Source of the DNA: an uncultured Bacteroidia bacterium
Lineage (GTDB): Bacteria > Bacteroidota > Bacteroidia > Bacteroidales > F082
DNA: 64,000 nucleotides
Assembly: GCA_902801465.1 (NCBI GenBank)
Contig: CADCIH010000001.1
Span: forward strand, 124,001-188,000
Direction: 5' to 3'
In this document: positions 42,023 through 51,926 of the stretch, one piece after another
Numbering within the stretch: position 1 is the first letter of the stretch
Layout of the letters: each line of letters begins with the position of its first letter
Made by a program: the position numbers and the translations under genes
The notes under the pieces: model-generated
Databases searched by the model: none
Told to the model about the DNA's origin: nothing
What the model saw: the letters and a program-made list of their open reading frames with translations, nothing else

Positions 42023-42301
42023 ATGAGTAGATCATTAAAGAAAGGCCCGTACATCCACTACAAACTCTACCAGAGAGTGATGGAAAATGTAGAAAGCGGC
42101 AAGAAGACCGTCATCAAGACTTGGTCGAGAGCGTCGATGATTTCTCCTGATTTCGTCGGACAGACCATCGCCGTCCACAATGGCAACAAGTTCATCCCGG
42201 TCTATGTGACTGAGAACATGGTTGGCCACAAGCTTGGCGAATTTGCTCCGACCCGTATCTTCAGAGGTCATGCCGGTAACAAAGACAAAGGTAACAAGTA
42301 A
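42023..42301 (+). CDS. rpsS: 30S ribosomal protein S19
   Basis: 92 residues beginning [14 protein letters not shown]; conserved [17 protein letters not shown]. Head protein near the A site. Confidence 0.98.
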   Translation: MSRSLKKGPYIHYKLYQRVMENVESGKKTVIKTWSRASMISPDFVGQTIAVHNGNKFIPVYVTENMVGHKLGEFAPTRIFRGHAGNKDKGNK

Positions 42302-42316
42302 TAGGAGGAGACAACA

Positions 42317-42724
42317 ATGGGAGCTAGAAAACACAACAGAGCTGAAGCCATGAAGGAAGCTCGCAAATCAGTAGCCATCGCCAGTCTGAACAATGTGCCC
42401 ACATCGCCATTCAAGATGCGTCTTGTGGCCGACATGATCAGAGGCATGAAGGTTGAACTCGCACTGCACTCCTTGCAATATTCCACCAAGAGCGCTGCCA
42501 AGCCGGTTTACAAGCTGCTCCGTTCGGCTATTGCCAACTGGGAAGCCAAGAACGAAGGCAAGCGCGTTGAGGACAGCAACCTTTACGTGAAGGAGATTTG
42601 GGTTGACGAAGGTCGTACCCTGAAGCGCATCCAAGCTGCTCCTCACGGTCGCGCTTTCCACATCCGCAAGCGTTCGAATCATGTGACTATTATTGTGGAT
42701 AGCAGAATAGCAAAGGAAGAATAA
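42317..42724 (+). CDS. rplV: 50S ribosomal protein L22
   Basis: 135 residues, slightly longer at both ends than the 110-residue E. coli protein. Core motifs are [14 protein letters not shown] and [19 protein letters not shown]. Its loop lines the exit tunnel, a site of macrolide resistance. Confidence 0.98.
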   Translation: MGARKHNRAEAMKEARKSVAIASLNNVPTSPFKMRLVADMIRGMKVELALHSLQYSTKSAAKPVYKLLRSAIANWEAKNEGKRVEDSNLYVKEIWVDEGRTLKRIQAAPHGRAFHIRKRSNHVTIIVDSRIAKEE

Positions 42725-42745
42725 GTAATAATAAGATAAGTAAAA

Positions 42746-43474
42746 ATGGGACAAAAAACTAATCCTATAGGTCTTAGATTGGGAATCATCAAAGGATGGG
42801 ATTCCAATTGGTATGGTGGAAAAGAGTTTTCAGGCAAGCTCGTTGAGGACGACAAGATCCGCAAGTATCTTAACGCCCGTCTCGGCAAAGCCGGCATCTC
42901 AAAGATCGCCATCGAACGTTCCTTGAAGTACGTCACCGTCACCATTTTCACCGCACGTCCGGGCATGATCATCGGCAAGGGTGGTGAAGAGGTTGACAAG
43001 TTGAAGAAAGAGCTCGTCAAGCTGACAGGCAAGGAGATCCAGATCAACATCAACGAGATCAAGAGACCCGAGCTTGACGCTTACATCGTCGCCAGCACAA
43101 TCGCCAAGCAGATTGAAGGCCGTGTTTCGTACCGTCGCGCTATCAAGACTGCTTCTTCAGGTACCATGAGAATCGGTGCCGAGGGTATCAAGATTTTGAT
43201 CTCCGGTCGTGTCGGGGGCGCTGAAATCGCTCGTTCCGAATCCTTCAAAGAGGGTCGTATTCCGCTGCACACCCTGCGTGCCGACATCGACTACTCTCTC
43301 GTTGAGGCCCACACTTCCTACGGCCGTCTTGGCATCAAGGTGTGGATCTGCAAAGGTGAAATCTATGGAAAGCCTGAACTGGTTCCGACCAGCGTGAACA
43401 GTGCCGCCGGCAAGCGTCCTGCTTCACCGAAACCCGCCGGAGCACCACGTCGTGGCAATGGAAAACGTAAATAA
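42746..43474 (+). CDS. rpsC: 30S ribosomal protein S3
   Basis: 242 residues. KH-domain motif [16 protein letters not shown] and C-terminal domain ([20 protein letters not shown]). A Lys/Pro/Gly-rich tail ends [11 protein letters not shown]. It forms part of the mRNA entry channel. Confidence 0.98.
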   Translation: MGQKTNPIGLRLGIIKGWDSNWYGGKEFSGKLVEDDKIRKYLNARLGKAGISKIAIERSLKYVTVTIFTARPGMIIGKGGEEVDKLKKELVKLTGKEIQININEIKRPELDAYIVASTIAKQIEGRVSYRRAIKTASSGTMRIGAEGIKILISGRVGGAEIARSESFKEGRIPLHTLRADIDYSLVEAHTSYGRLGIKVWICKGEIYGKPELVPTSVNSAAGKRPASPKPAGAPRRGNGKRK

Positions 43475-43502
43475 TTTTTTAATCTTTAAAAGTTAAGTAA
43501 CG

Positions 43503-43922
43503 ATGTTACAACCGAAAAGACAAAAATTCAGAAGACCCCAAAAAGGTAAGATGAAAGGCAACGCTTTCCGTGGCCATGAGTTAGCTTTTGGATCTTTTGG
43601 AATCAAGACATTGGAAGAGGCTTTGATCACGGCTCGCCAGATTGAGGCTGCCCGTCAGGCCGTCACACGTTATATGAAACGTGAAGGACAGATCTGGATT
43701 CGCATCTATCCCGACAAACCCATCACCAAGAAGCCTTTGGACGTCCGTATGGGTAAGGGTAAAGGTGATCCGGAATACTTTGTAGCTCGCGTTACCCCCG
43801 GTCACATGCTGTTTGAAGCTGACGGTGTGCCGTTGGCCATTGCCAAGGAAGCCCTCCGCCTCGCAGCCCAGAAGCTGCCGGTGACGACGAAGTTTGTGGT
43901 AAGAAGAGATTACGTTGAATAA
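43503..43922 (+). CDS. rplP: 50S ribosomal protein L16
   Basis: 139 residues beginning [18 protein letters not shown]; conserved [15 protein letters not shown]. Binds near the A-site tRNA elbow. Confidence 0.98.
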   Translation: MLQPKRQKFRRPQKGKMKGNAFRGHELAFGSFGIKTLEEALITARQIEAARQAVTRYMKREGQIWIRIYPDKPITKKPLDVRMGKGKGDPEYFVARVTPGHMLFEADGVPLAIAKEALRLAAQKLPVTTKFVVRRDYVE

Positions 43923-43940
43923 TTTAAGTTGGAACAAGCT

Positions 43941-44141
43941 ATGAAAAAAGAATCATTGAGAGAGTTGAGCGTCGCCGACCTGAACGAGCGCCTCGAGCAA
44001 GCTGAGATGCAGCTTCAGAAGATGAGACTCAACCATGCCGCTTCTCCGCTGGAGAACCCCAACCTGATTCGCGCCACGCGCAAGGACATTGCCCGCATTC
44101 TGACTGAATTGAGGAGACGCGAACTTGAACAGAACAACTAA
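43941..44141 (+). CDS. rpmC: 50S ribosomal protein L29
   Basis: 66 residues with ATG at 43941 (MKKESLRELSVADL); an in-frame TTG at 43929 was rejected. Conserved ENPNLIRATRKDIARILTEL. Sits at the tunnel exit next to L23. Confidence 0.96.
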   Translation: MKKESLRELSVADLNERLEQAEMQLQKMRLNHAASPLENPNLIRATRKDIARILTELRRRELEQNN

Positions 44142-44160
44142 CTTTTAACGACGAAGAGAA

Positions 44161-44421
44161 ATGGAAGAAACAAGAAACTTGAGAAAAGAAAGAATCGGCG
44201 TGGTTGTCAGCAATAAGATGGACAAATCCATCGTCGTAGCTATCGAACGTCGTGAGAAGCACCCGATCTACGGTAAGTTTATCAAGAAGACTGACCGGTT
44301 TATGGCACATGACGAGAAGAATGAATGCAACATCGGTGACACCGTGCGCATCATGGAAACCCGTCCTATGAGCAAAAGAAAATGTTGGAGATTAGTAGAA
44401 ATTATCGAAAGGGCTAAGTAA
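44161..44421 (+). CDS. rpsQ: 30S ribosomal protein S17
   Basis: 86 residues: [41 protein letters not shown]-fold protein of the 30S body. 1 nt before rplN. Confidence 0.97.
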   Translation: MEETRNLRKERIGVVVSNKMDKSIVVAIERREKHPIYGKFIKKTDRFMAHDEKNECNIGDTVRIMETRPMSKRKCWRLVEIIERAK

Positions 44422-44422
44422 G

Positions 44423-44791
44423 ATGATACAACAGGAAACCAGACTCGCAGTAGCTGACAATAGCGGTGCAAAAGAAGTCCTCTGCATCAGAGTGTTAGGC
44501 GGAACCAAGAAGCGTTACGCCCACACCGGCGACATCATCGTCGTCACCGTGAAAAGCGCCATCCCAAGCGGTAACATCAAGAAGGGTACCGTTTCAAAGG
44601 CAGTCGTAGTCCGCACCAAGAAGGAAACCCGCCGTCCCGACGGTTCCTACATCCGTTTCGACGACAACGCCTGCGTTCTTCTGAACAACGCCGGTGAACT
44701 TGTCGGAACCCGTATCTTTGGTCCCGTTGCCAGAGAGTTGCGCGAAAAGCAGTTTATGAAGATTGTTTCACTCGCTCCAGAAGTGTTGTAA
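44423..44791 (+). CDS. rplN: 50S ribosomal protein L14
   Basis: 122 residues, exactly the usual length. [18 protein letters not shown] start; C-terminal [16 protein letters not shown]. Contacts the 30S subunit and translational GTPase factors. Confidence 0.98.
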   Translation: MIQQETRLAVADNSGAKEVLCIRVLGGTKKRYAHTGDIIVVTVKSAIPSGNIKKGTVSKAVVVRTKKETRRPDGSYIRFDDNACVLLNNAGELVGTRIFGPVARELREKQFMKIVSLAPEVL

Positions 44792-44808
44792 TTTAAAATT
44801 GAACGACT

Positions 44809-45126
44809 ATGAAACTACATGTTAAGAAAGGCGACACTGTCCTGGTACTCTCAGGCAATGACAAAGGCAAAAGAGGCAAAGTGATGAGCGTTGACAGAAA
44901 GTCCCAAAGGGCTATCGTCGAAGGCGTCAGAATGATGTCTAAGCACACCCGTCCCAACGCCGAGCATCCTCAAGGTGGCATCATCAAACAAGAAGCCCCT
45001 ATCCACATCTCCAACCTCATGGTGATCGACACTGACGGCAATCCCACGAGAGTCGGACGTAAAATTGACGAAAGAACGGGCAAGTTGGTCCGCGTCTCAA
45101 AGAAAAACGGTCAAATAATTAAGTAA
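44809..45126 (+). CDS. rplX: 50S ribosomal protein L24
   Basis: 105 residues. KOW motif [20 protein letters not shown]. Early assembly initiator of the 50S subunit. Confidence 0.97.
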   Translation: MKLHVKKGDTVLVLSGNDKGKRGKVMSVDRKSQRAIVEGVRMMSKHTRPNAEHPQGGIIKQEAPIHISNLMVIDTDGNPTRVGRKIDERTGKLVRVSKKNGQIIK

Positions 45127-45127
45127 G

Positions 45128-45685
45128 ATGAACTATCAACCCAGACTTAGAACTCAATACAAGAGTGAAATCGTGCCTGCATTGATGGAGGAATTCCACT
45201 ATAAGAGCGTGATGCAGGTTCCACGGCTTTTGAAAATTTCACTCAATCAGGGTATCGGTGCTGCCTTGGCAGACAAGAAACTGATTGACTATGGTGTGGA
45301 GGAAATGACCGCCATCACCGGTCAGAAAGCCGTTCCGACTATCTCACGTCACGACGTCAGTAACTTCAAACTGCGTCGCGGCAACCCGATTGGCGTCCAC
45401 GTCACACTGCGCGGCGACAAGATGTACGAATTTCTCGAACGTCTTGTCTGCGTCGCTCTCCCGCGTGTCCGCGACTTCAGGGGTATCAACGACAAAGGCT
45501 TCGATGGCCGTGGCAACTACAGTTTCGGTATCACCGAACAGATCATCTTCCCGGAAATCGACATCGAAAAGGTCAACCATATCAATGGTATGAACATCAC
45601 CTTCGTCACTTCAGCCAATACTGATCAAGAGGCTTTGGCTTTGTTGAAACATTTTGGTCTTCCTTTTAAAAATCAAAAAAAGTAA
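45128..45685 (+). CDS. rplE: 50S ribosomal protein L5
   Basis: 185 residues. Conserved [20 protein letters not shown] and [17 protein letters not shown]. Binds 5S rRNA and P-site tRNA. 1 nt after rplX. Confidence 0.98.
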   Translation: MNYQPRLRTQYKSEIVPALMEEFHYKSVMQVPRLLKISLNQGIGAALADKKLIDYGVEEMTAITGQKAVPTISRHDVSNFKLRRGNPIGVHVTLRGDKMYEFLERLVCVALPRVRDFRGINDKGFDGRGNYSFGITEQIIFPEIDIEKVNHINGMNITFVTSANTDQEALALLKHFGLPFKNQKK

Positions 45686-45688
45686 ACC

Positions 45689-45958
45689 ATGGCAAAAGAG
45701 TCAATGAAAGCGCGTGAGCGCAAAAGAGCACAGATGGTGGCCAAGTACGCTGCCAAACGTGCAGCCTTGAAAGAAGCTGGCGATTATGAAGCACTGCAGA
45801 AACTGCCGAAGAACGCTTCCCCAGTCCGCCTCCACAACCGCTGCCAACTCACCGGCCGTCCGAAAGGCTATATGAGACAGTTCGGTATTTCACGTATCAA
45901 CTTCCGTGAGATGGCACTGAAGGGCTTGATTCCAGGCGTAAAGAAAGCTAGTTGGTAA
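45689..45958 (+). CDS. rpsN: 30S ribosomal protein S14
   Basis: 89 residues. This is the long, zinc-independent (C-minus) form: no CxxC pair is seen. C-terminal [18 protein letters not shown]. Head protein of the 30S subunit. Confidence 0.97.
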   Translation: MAKESMKARERKRAQMVAKYAAKRAALKEAGDYEALQKLPKNASPVRLHNRCQLTGRPKGYMRQFGISRINFREMALKGLIPGVKKASW

Positions 45959-45977
45959 TCATTAAAAACAGTAAGAG

Positions 45978-46382
45978 ATGTATACAGACCCTATCGCAGA
46001 TTATTTGACCCGCATCCGCAATGCCGTCAATGCAAAGCATAGAATCGTTGAAATCCCCGCTTCGAACATCAAGAAGGCCATGACCAAGATCTTGTTTGAG
46101 AAGGGTTATATCCTGAACTACAAGTTCGAAGAAGGAGAGAAGAAGTCACAGAACGTCATTAAGATCGCTCTTAAGTACCATCCTGTGACCAAAGTGCCGG
46201 CCATTTCCACCATCGACCGCGTTTCGCGTCCTGGCCTCCGGAAATATGCCGACAGCGAGAGCCTCCCAAGAGTGATGAACGGCCTCGGCATCGCCATCAT
46301 TTCCACTTCACAGGGTGTGATGACCGACAAAGAAGCCCGCAAGCTCCATATCGGTGGCGAAGTGTTATGTTATGTTAGCTAA
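45978..46382 (+). CDS. rpsH: 30S ribosomal protein S8
   Basis: 134 residues: [19 protein letters not shown] start and the RNA-binding end [18 protein letters not shown]. In E. coli S8 represses the spc operon. Confidence 0.98.
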   Translation: MYTDPIADYLTRIRNAVNAKHRIVEIPASNIKKAMTKILFEKGYILNYKFEEGEKKSQNVIKIALKYHPVTKVPAISTIDRVSRPGLRKYADSESLPRVMNGLGIAIISTSQGVMTDKEARKLHIGGEVLCYVS

Positions 46383-46409
46383 TCAACCAAAGGAAAGGAG
46401 ATTGGAATT

Positions 46410-46967
46410 ATGTCAAGAATAGGTAAAATGCCCATCGCCATTCCGGCAGGCGTTACAGTCAACATCGACGACAAAGAACACACCATCACCGTCAAAGGTA
46501 AGTTGGGTGAGCTCACTCAGAAATACTCCGACCACGTCATCTTGGAGGTCGAAGGCGACCACATCCATGTGAAACCGAACGAGGCTGTTGCCGAAGCCGG
46601 TGCCAAACACGGACTGTACCGCGCCTTGATCTTCAACATGGTGAAAGGCGTCAGCGAGGGTTTCGAGACCGTCCAGGAATTCGTCGGCGTCGGTTACAAG
46701 GCCGAAGCCAAAGGACAAATCCTTGAGATGGCCCTCGGATACTCCCACACCATCTTCATGGAGATGCCTCCGGAGATCAAAATCGAAACCATCAACGAGA
46801 GAGGTAAGAACCCCATCTTGAAGATGCGTTCATACGACAAACAACTTCTTGGTCAGGTGGCCGCAAAGATCCGCTCGATGCGTAAGCCTGAACCTTATAA
46901 GGGTAAGGGTATTAAGTTCCAGGATGAAGTCCTGAGACGCAAGGCAGGTAAAGCTGCTGGTAAGTAA
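46410..46967 (+). CDS. rplF: 50S ribosomal protein L6
   Basis: 185 residues. SRIGKMPIAIPAGVTVNI start, C-terminal RKPEPYKGKGIKFQDEVLRR. Lies near the sarcin-ricin loop. Confidence 0.98.
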   Translation: MSRIGKMPIAIPAGVTVNIDDKEHTITVKGKLGELTQKYSDHVILEVEGDHIHVKPNEAVAEAGAKHGLYRALIFNMVKGVSEGFETVQEFVGVGYKAEAKGQILEMALGYSHTIFMEMPPEIKIETINERGKNPILKMRSYDKQLLGQVAAKIRSMRKPEPYKGKGIKFQDEVLRRKAGKAAGK

Positions 46968-46998
46968 TCATTAATTAAATAGTTAATACCTCAGTAAG

Positions 46999-47355
46999 AT
47001 GGCAATTAATAAAGAAGAAAGAAGAGCGAACATCAAGAAGAGAATCCGTCGGAAAATCTCCGGTACGGCTGCTCGTCCCAGAATGTCGGTCTTCAGAAGC
47101 AACAAGCAGATTTATGTGCAGCTCATCGACGATGAGACCGGAAGGACTCTCGCAGCTGCAAGTTCCCGTGAAAACGGAATCGAGACTGAAAAGATCACGA
47201 AGATCGAACAGGCCGCCAAGGTTGGCGCTTTGATCGCCGAGAGAGCCAAGGCCGCCGGCATCGAAGCCGTTGTGTTCGACCGTAATGGTTATTTGTATCA
47301 TGGTAGAGTGAAGTCGCTGGCCGACGCCGCTCGTAATGGAGGACTTAAATTCTAA
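46999..47355 (+). CDS. rplR: 50S ribosomal protein L18
   Basis: 118 residues: [20 protein letters not shown] and [19 protein letters not shown]. Binds 5S rRNA. Confidence 0.98.
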   Translation: MAINKEERRANIKKRIRRKISGTAARPRMSVFRSNKQIYVQLIDDETGRTLAAASSRENGIETEKITKIEQAAKVGALIAERAKAAGIEAVVFDRNGYLYHGRVKSLADAARNGGLKF

Positions 47356-47361
47356 TTGGTT

Positions 47362-47880
47362 ATGGCAGAAGTAAATGTAAAAAGAGTAAAGTCTAGCGAA
47401 ATCGAGTTCAAAGAACGCCTCGTTAGCATCAACCGCGTCACCAAGGTGACCAAAGGTGGTCGTACTTTCACTTTCGCAGCATTGGTTGTCGTAGGCAATG
47501 AGAATGGTGTTGTCGGTTACGGTCTCGGTAAGGCCAAGGAAGCCACCGCCGCCATCCAGAAGGGCATCGACGATGCCAAGAAGAACCTGGTCAAGGTTCC
47601 GGTTCTGAACGGCACCCTGCCTCACGAGCAGTACGGCAAGTACAGCGGCGCTTACGTCTACATCCAACCCGCTACCCCTGGTACCGGTGTCATCGCCGGT
47701 GGTGCCATGCGTGCTGTTTTGGAGAGCGTTGGCGTGAAGAACGTGATGGCCAAGTCGAAAGGTTCCTCGAACCCCCACTCGGTGGTGAAGGCTACCTTCG
47801 ACGCACTCACCAAGATGCGTGATGCCTACACTGTCGCCCAACTGAGAGGCGTTGATCTGGACACTGTGTTTAACGGATAA
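47362..47880 (+). CDS. rpsE: 30S ribosomal protein S5
   Basis: 172 residues with ATG at 47362 ([18 protein letters not shown]); an upstream in-frame TTG at 47356 was rejected. Contains [18 protein letters not shown] and the spectinomycin-loop region [20 protein letters not shown], apparently wild type. Confidence 0.97.
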   Translation: MAEVNVKRVKSSEIEFKERLVSINRVTKVTKGGRTFTFAALVVVGNENGVVGYGLGKAKEATAAIQKGIDDAKKNLVKVPVLNGTLPHEQYGKYSGAYVYIQPATPGTGVIAGGAMRAVLESVGVKNVMAKSKGSSNPHSVVKATFDALTKMRDAYTVAQLRGVDLDTVFNG

Positions 47881-47893
47881 AACTTTTGAAACG

Positions 47894-48076
47894 ATGAAAA
47901 AAGTAAGAATCACCCAAATCAGAAGTGGTATCGGAAGACCACAAGATCAGAAGGACACCCTCGTGGCACTCGGCCTCAGAAAGATGCACCAGTCAGTTGA
48001 AGTTGACATGGACAACCCGTCGAAAGCCGGCATGGTGAAGAAGGTGGCACACCTCCTCAAGATTGAAGAAATTTAA
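47894..48076 (+). CDS. rpmD: 50S ribosomal protein L30
   Basis: 60 residues starting [15 protein letters not shown]; an upstream in-frame start at 47852 would overlap rpsE and add a non-homologous stretch. Short single-domain protein of the 50S subunit. Confidence 0.96.
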   Translation: MKKVRITQIRSGIGRPQDQKDTLVALGLRKMHQSVEVDMDNPSKAGMVKKVAHLLKIEEI

Positions 48077-48102
48077 TGTTGAACTAATAAATCTGCGTAT
48101 AT

Positions 48103-48546
48103 ATGGATTTAAGTAATCTCAAACCAGCAAAGGGTTCCGTAAAGGAAAAGACAAGAAAAGGCCGCGGCCAGGGTTCGGGCAAGGGTGGCACGTCAACACG
48201 TGGTCACAAAGGTGCCCAGGCCCGTTCAGGTGCCAAGCGCAAGGTCGGTTTCCAGGGCGGTCAGATGCCTCTGCAGCGTATCGTCCCCAAGTTCGGTTTC
48301 ACCAACCGCAACCGCGTGGAATATACTCCTGTCAACCTCGCCACTTTGCAGAAACTTGCTGAAACAGGCGTCACGGTGATTACACCTGAGGTCCTGGTTG
48401 AAAAGGGTGTGACCCATCCCAAGGAGCTCGTGAAGATCCTTGCCAAGGGCGAACTCACCGCTAAACTTGAAGTCAAAGCCAATGCATTTTCCGCCAAGGC
48501 CCAGCAAGCCATTGAGGCTGCCGGCGGCACTTGCGAAAAAATCTGA
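48103..48546 (+). CDS. rplO: 50S ribosomal protein L15
   Basis: 147 residues. Gly/Arg-rich N-terminal extension (KGRGQGSGKGGTSTRGHKG) and globular C-terminus. Last ribosomal gene before secY, 5 nt away. Confidence 0.98.
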   Translation: MDLSNLKPAKGSVKEKTRKGRGQGSGKGGTSTRGHKGAQARSGAKRKVGFQGGQMPLQRIVPKFGFTNRNRVEYTPVNLATLQKLAETGVTVITPEVLVEKGVTHPKELVKILAKGELTAKLEVKANAFSAKAQQAIEAAGGTCEKI

Positions 48547-48551
48547 TCGAT

Positions 48552-49904
48552 ATGCGTAAATTGATTGAGACCATTCAGAATATCTGGAAGATTGAAGAGC
48601 TGCGTCAGCGTATCCTCTTTACGCTGCTGATGATCCTTGTGTATCGTTTCGGCTCCTTCGTGGTCATTCCAGGTATCAACCCGAACGAACTGGCTAACCT
48701 GCAGAACTCCTCCAACACCGGTCTTCTCGGTCTGTTGAACATGTTCTCGGGCGGCGCTTTCGGCAATGCCTCCATCTTCGCACTGGGTATCATGCCTTAC
48801 ATCACGGCATCGATTATCATCCAGCTGCTGGGTATGGTCATTCCGTACTTCCAGCGCCTGCAGCGTGAAGGTGAAAGTGGCCGTAAGAAGCTGAACCAGG
48901 TGATGCGTTACCTCACTGTGGGTATCGTGGTCGTCCAGGCCCCGGGTTACATCCGCAACGTCATCTATCAGCTTCCCAATCAGGCTGTGACTCCGTTTGA
49001 TCCATACGTGTCCAACCCCGGCGTGTTCTTCTGGATTTCATCCATCATCCTGCTTTCCGCAGGCACCCTGTTCATCATGTGGCTGGGTGAGAAGATCACC
49101 GACAAGGGCATTGGCAACGGCATCTCGCTGATCATCATGATCGGTATCATTGCCCGTCTGCCTGGTGCTTTCGTTGGCGAGTGCGCTGCCCGCTTCACCC
49201 AAGGTGGTGCCGGCTTGCTGATCCTCGTCATCGAGCTCATCGTCCTGTTCTTCGTCATGGTTGGCACCATCGCTCTGGTACAGGGTACCCGTAAGATCCC
49301 GGTACAGTATGCGAAACGTGTTGTTGGCAACCGCCAGTACGGCGGCGTCCGCCAGTACATCCCGCTGAAGGTCAACGCAGCCGGTGTGATGCCTATCATC
49401 TTCGCGCAGGCCATCATGTTCCTGCCCATCACCATCGCCGGTTTCCGTCAAACCGAGAACCTCAGTGGATTCACTGCCGCATTCACCAACATCAATGGTT
49501 TCTGGTACAACTTCGTGTTCTTCCTCCTGATCATCGCCTTCACTTACTTCTACACCGCTGTGACGATTAACTCGAACCAGATGGCTGAAGACATCAAGAA
49601 GAACGGTGGTTTCATCCCTGGCGTGAAGCCTGGTAAGAAGACCGCTGAGTACCTCGACACCATCATGTCAAGAATCACACTTCCGGGTTCCATCTTCCTG
49701 GCCATCGTGGCTATCATGCCCGCTTTGGTCAGCCTCATGGGAGTGACGACCTCGTTCGCTCACTTCTACGGTGGCACCTCGTTGCTGATTCTTGTGGGTG
49801 TTGTGCTTGACACGCTGCAGCAGATCGAGAGCCATCTGTTGATGCGTCACTACGACGGCCTCACCAAGTCAGGTCGCATCAAAGGACGTGTTGGCAGGAT
49901 GTAA
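48552..49904 (+). CDS. secY: protein translocase subunit SecY
   Basis: 450 residues, ten transmembrane helices; conserved GIMPYITASIIIQLL and GLTKSGRIKGR C-terminal motif. Central channel of the Sec translocon in the inner membrane. ATG at 48552 (MRKLIETIQNIWKIEELRQR) was chosen over an in-frame start at 48531 inside rplO. The map gene usually following secY in related bacteria is not here. Confidence 0.97.
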   Translation: MRKLIETIQNIWKIEELRQRILFTLLMILVYRFGSFVVIPGINPNELANLQNSSNTGLLGLLNMFSGGAFGNASIFALGIMPYITASIIIQLLGMVIPYFQRLQREGESGRKKLNQVMRYLTVGIVVVQAPGYIRNVIYQLPNQAVTPFDPYVSNPGVFFWISSIILLSAGTLFIMWLGEKITDKGIGNGISLIIMIGIIARLPGAFVGECAARFTQGGAGLLILVIELIVLFFVMVGTIALVQGTRKIPVQYAKRVVGNRQYGGVRQYIPLKVNAAGVMPIIFAQAIMFLPITIAGFRQTENLSGFTAAFTNINGFWYNFVFFLLIIAFTYFYTAVTINSNQMAEDIKKNGGFIPGVKPGKKTAEYLDTIMSRITLPGSIFLAIVAIMPALVSLMGVTTSFAHFYGGTSLLILVGVVLDTLQQIESHLLMRHYDGLTKSGRIKGRVGRM

Positions 49905-49980
49905 TGGTAAAGCTTTCCAGGGGATCCATAGCGGGTCTTTTTGAGGCGTAAGCCGTGGATTTCCTGGAAAACTTGCTTGC
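49905..49980 (+). promoter_or_regulatory. long hairpin between secY and infA
   Basis: TTTCCAGG (49914-49921) pairs perfectly with CCTGGAAA (49963-49970). ATCCA (49924-49928) pairs with TGGAT (49956-49960) further in. No T-run follows, so it is not a standard terminator. It lies just upstream of the infA promoter. Confidence 0.45.
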
Positions 49981-50006
49981 GAATTAAAAAAATATTGCTA
50001 ATTTTG
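49977..50006 (+). promoter_or_regulatory. internal promoter before infA
   Basis: -33 TTG (49977-49979), 19 nt, -7 TAATTTTG (49999-50006). A perfect 14-nt palindrome CCGAAAATTTTCGG follows at 50011-50024, around the expected transcript start. The start codon is at 50059. Confidence 0.65.
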
Positions 50007-50058
50007 CAGCCCGAAAATTTTCGGACACAAGAGAATAGAAATTATATTTGAATCGTAT

Positions 50059-50280
50059 ATGGTAAAACAACTCTCCATCGAACAAGAAGGAACAGTGATC
50101 GAGGCGCTGGGCAATGCCATGTTCCGCGTTGAGCTCGAGAACGGCCTGGTTATCACCGCGACCATCTCCGGCAAGATGCGCATGCATTACATCAGGATTC
50201 TCCCTGGCGACAAGGTGAAGCTTGAGATGTCGCCCTACGATTTGACCAAAGGCCGTATTACGTTCAGATACAAGAATTAA
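50059..50280 (+). CDS. infA: translation initiation factor IF-1
   Basis: 73 residues, OB fold: [20 protein letters not shown] and [18 protein letters not shown]. Binds the 30S A site during initiation. 4 nt before rpmJ; transcribed from the superoperon and probably from its own internal promoter. Confidence 0.97.
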   Translation: MVKQLSIEQEGTVIEALGNAMFRVELENGLVITATISGKMRMHYIRILPGDKVKLEMSPYDLTKGRITFRYKN

Positions 50281-50284
50281 TATT

Positions 50285-50401
50285 ATGAAAGTACAAGCAT
50301 CCGTTAAGAAAAGATCTGCCGATTGCAAAATTGTAAAGCGCAAGGGCAGAGTCTATGTTATCAACAAGAAGAACCCTAAGGAAAAACAACGTCAGGGTTG
50401 A
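50285..50401 (+). CDS. rpmJ: 50S ribosomal protein L36
   Basis: 38 residues ([20 protein letters not shown], ending KEKQRQG). Only one cysteine remains, so this is the zinc-independent (C-minus) form. Confidence 0.95.
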   Translation: MKVQASVKKRSADCKIVKRKGRVYVINKKNPKEKQRQG

Positions 50402-50432
50402 TTTAGAAATTAATTAAAGTAAAAAGAATACT

Positions 50433-50810
50433 ATGGCAAGAATCGCTGGTGTAGATATCCCGAGCAACAAGGCCGGTGAAATCTCTTTAACCTACATTTT
50501 CGGCATCGGAAGATCTTTGGCAAAGGAAATCCTGGGCAAGGCTGGAGTGGATCCGGCAAAGAAGGTTCAGGAGTGGACTGACGAAGAGCAGAATACCGTC
50601 CGTAACATCATTGCTGACGAGTATAAGACTGAAGGTGAGCTTCGCGGTGAAGTTCAGATGAACATCAAGCGTTTGATGGACATCGGCTGCTACCGTGGCG
50701 TTCGTCACCGTGCCGGTTTACCAGTGCGCGGACAGAGCACTAAAAACAACGCACGTACCCGTAAGGGCCGTAAGAAGACTGTCGCCAACAAGAAGAAAGC
50801 TACCAAGTAA
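50433..50810 (+). CDS. rpsM: 30S ribosomal protein S13
   Basis: 125 residues: [20 protein letters not shown] start, helix-two-turn-helix [20 protein letters not shown], basic tail [14 protein letters not shown]. Contacts P-site tRNA and the intersubunit bridge. Confidence 0.98.
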   Translation: MARIAGVDIPSNKAGEISLTYIFGIGRSLAKEILGKAGVDPAKKVQEWTDEEQNTVRNIIADEYKTEGELRGEVQMNIKRLMDIGCYRGVRHRAGLPVRGQSTKNNARTRKGRKKTVANKKKATK

Positions 50811-50857
50811 TTAGGGTAGTTGGATCATATTTAATCTAACAAATCACAAAACAACAA

Positions 50858-51247
50858 ATGGCAAAGACCAGTAAAGTTACCAAGAAACGTGTTGTTAAGA
50901 TCGAAGCCACAGGCATGGCCTTTGTGAAAGCTTCTTTCAATAACATCATCATTTCCTTGACCAACAATGAAGGACAAGTCATCTCTTGGGCATCAGCAGG
51001 CAAAATGGGCTTCAAGGGCTCCAAGAAGAATACCCCTTATGCCGCACAAATGGCCGCTGAGGAATGTGCCAAGACCGCCTATGACTTGGGATTACGCAAA
51101 GTTAAAGTTTATGTTAAGGGACCTGGCGCAGGACGTGAATCAGCCATCCGTGCCATCCACTCCATGGGTGTTGAGGTGACCGAGATCATCGACGTTACCC
51201 CGCTGCCGCACAACGGATGCCGTCCTCCAAAACGCAGAAGAGTATAA
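50858..51247 (+). CDS. rpsK: 30S ribosomal protein S11
   Basis: 129 residues. Conserved [19 protein letters not shown] and C-terminal [21 protein letters not shown] end (here [10 protein letters not shown]). Platform protein near the Shine-Dalgarno site. Confidence 0.98.
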   Translation: MAKTSKVTKKRVVKIEATGMAFVKASFNNIIISLTNNEGQVISWASAGKMGFKGSKKNTPYAAQMAAEECAKTAYDLGLRKVKVYVKGPGAGRESAIRAIHSMGVEVTEIIDVTPLPHNGCRPPKRRRV

Positions 51248-51274
51248 TCGTTGAACATTTAATAAGTAAGTACT

Positions 51275-51880
51275 ATGGCAAGATATACAGGTCCAAAAAC
51301 GAAGATTGCTCGTAAGTTCGGTGAACCCATCTATGGTCCCGACAAGTATTTAGAAAAGAGAAACTATCCCCCTGGAATGCATGGCCTCAACAAGAGAAGA
51401 AAGAAAGTCTCTGAGTACGGCACCCAGCTCCAGGAGAAGCAGAAAGCCAAATATACCTACGGCGTGCTCGAACGTCAGTTCCACAAGACTTTCGAACTGG
51501 CCCGTAGAAAAGAAGGTGTCACCGGTTTGATCCTGATGCAGCTGCTTGAATCGCGTCTCGACAATGTCGTGTATCGTCTCGGCATCGCCCCGACCCGCAA
51601 CGCCGCCCGTCAGCTGGTGAGCCACCGTCATATCACCGTCAACGGACAGACCCTCGGCATTCCGTCGTACCTTGTGAAGGTTGGCGACATCGTCGGCGTC
51701 CGTGAGAAATCAAAGAGCTTGGAAGTCATCACCAATTCACTCGAAGGCCACACCAACCGTTTCAGCTGGCTGGAATGGGATGGCGAGAAGATGTGCGGTA
51801 AGTTCATGAACTACCCCGTCCGCGAAGAGATTCCGGAAAACATCAACGAGCAGCTCATCGTCGAATTGTATTCTAAGTAA
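51275..51880 (+). CDS. rpsD: 30S ribosomal protein S4
   Basis: 201 residues, zinc-independent form (no N-terminal Cys cluster). S4 RNA-binding domain [20 protein letters not shown] and [10 protein letters not shown]. Assembly initiator and, in E. coli, the repressor of the alpha operon. Confidence 0.98.
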   Translation: MARYTGPKTKIARKFGEPIYGPDKYLEKRNYPPGMHGLNKRRKKVSEYGTQLQEKQKAKYTYGVLERQFHKTFELARRKEGVTGLILMQLLESRLDNVVYRLGIAPTRNAARQLVSHRHITVNGQTLGIPSYLVKVGDIVGVREKSKSLEVITNSLEGHTNRFSWLEWDGEKMCGKFMNYPVREEIPENINEQLIVELYSK

Positions 51881-51926
51881 TTGTTGATTTTTAACCTGGT
51901 AAAACAAATTAAATAACACTAGACCC

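Noticed and set aside
46975..47913. 312-codon minus-strand open frame opposite rplR and rpsE
   Set aside because: It is a shadow of highly conserved ribosomal genes. Long antisense frames are common in these codon-biased genes.
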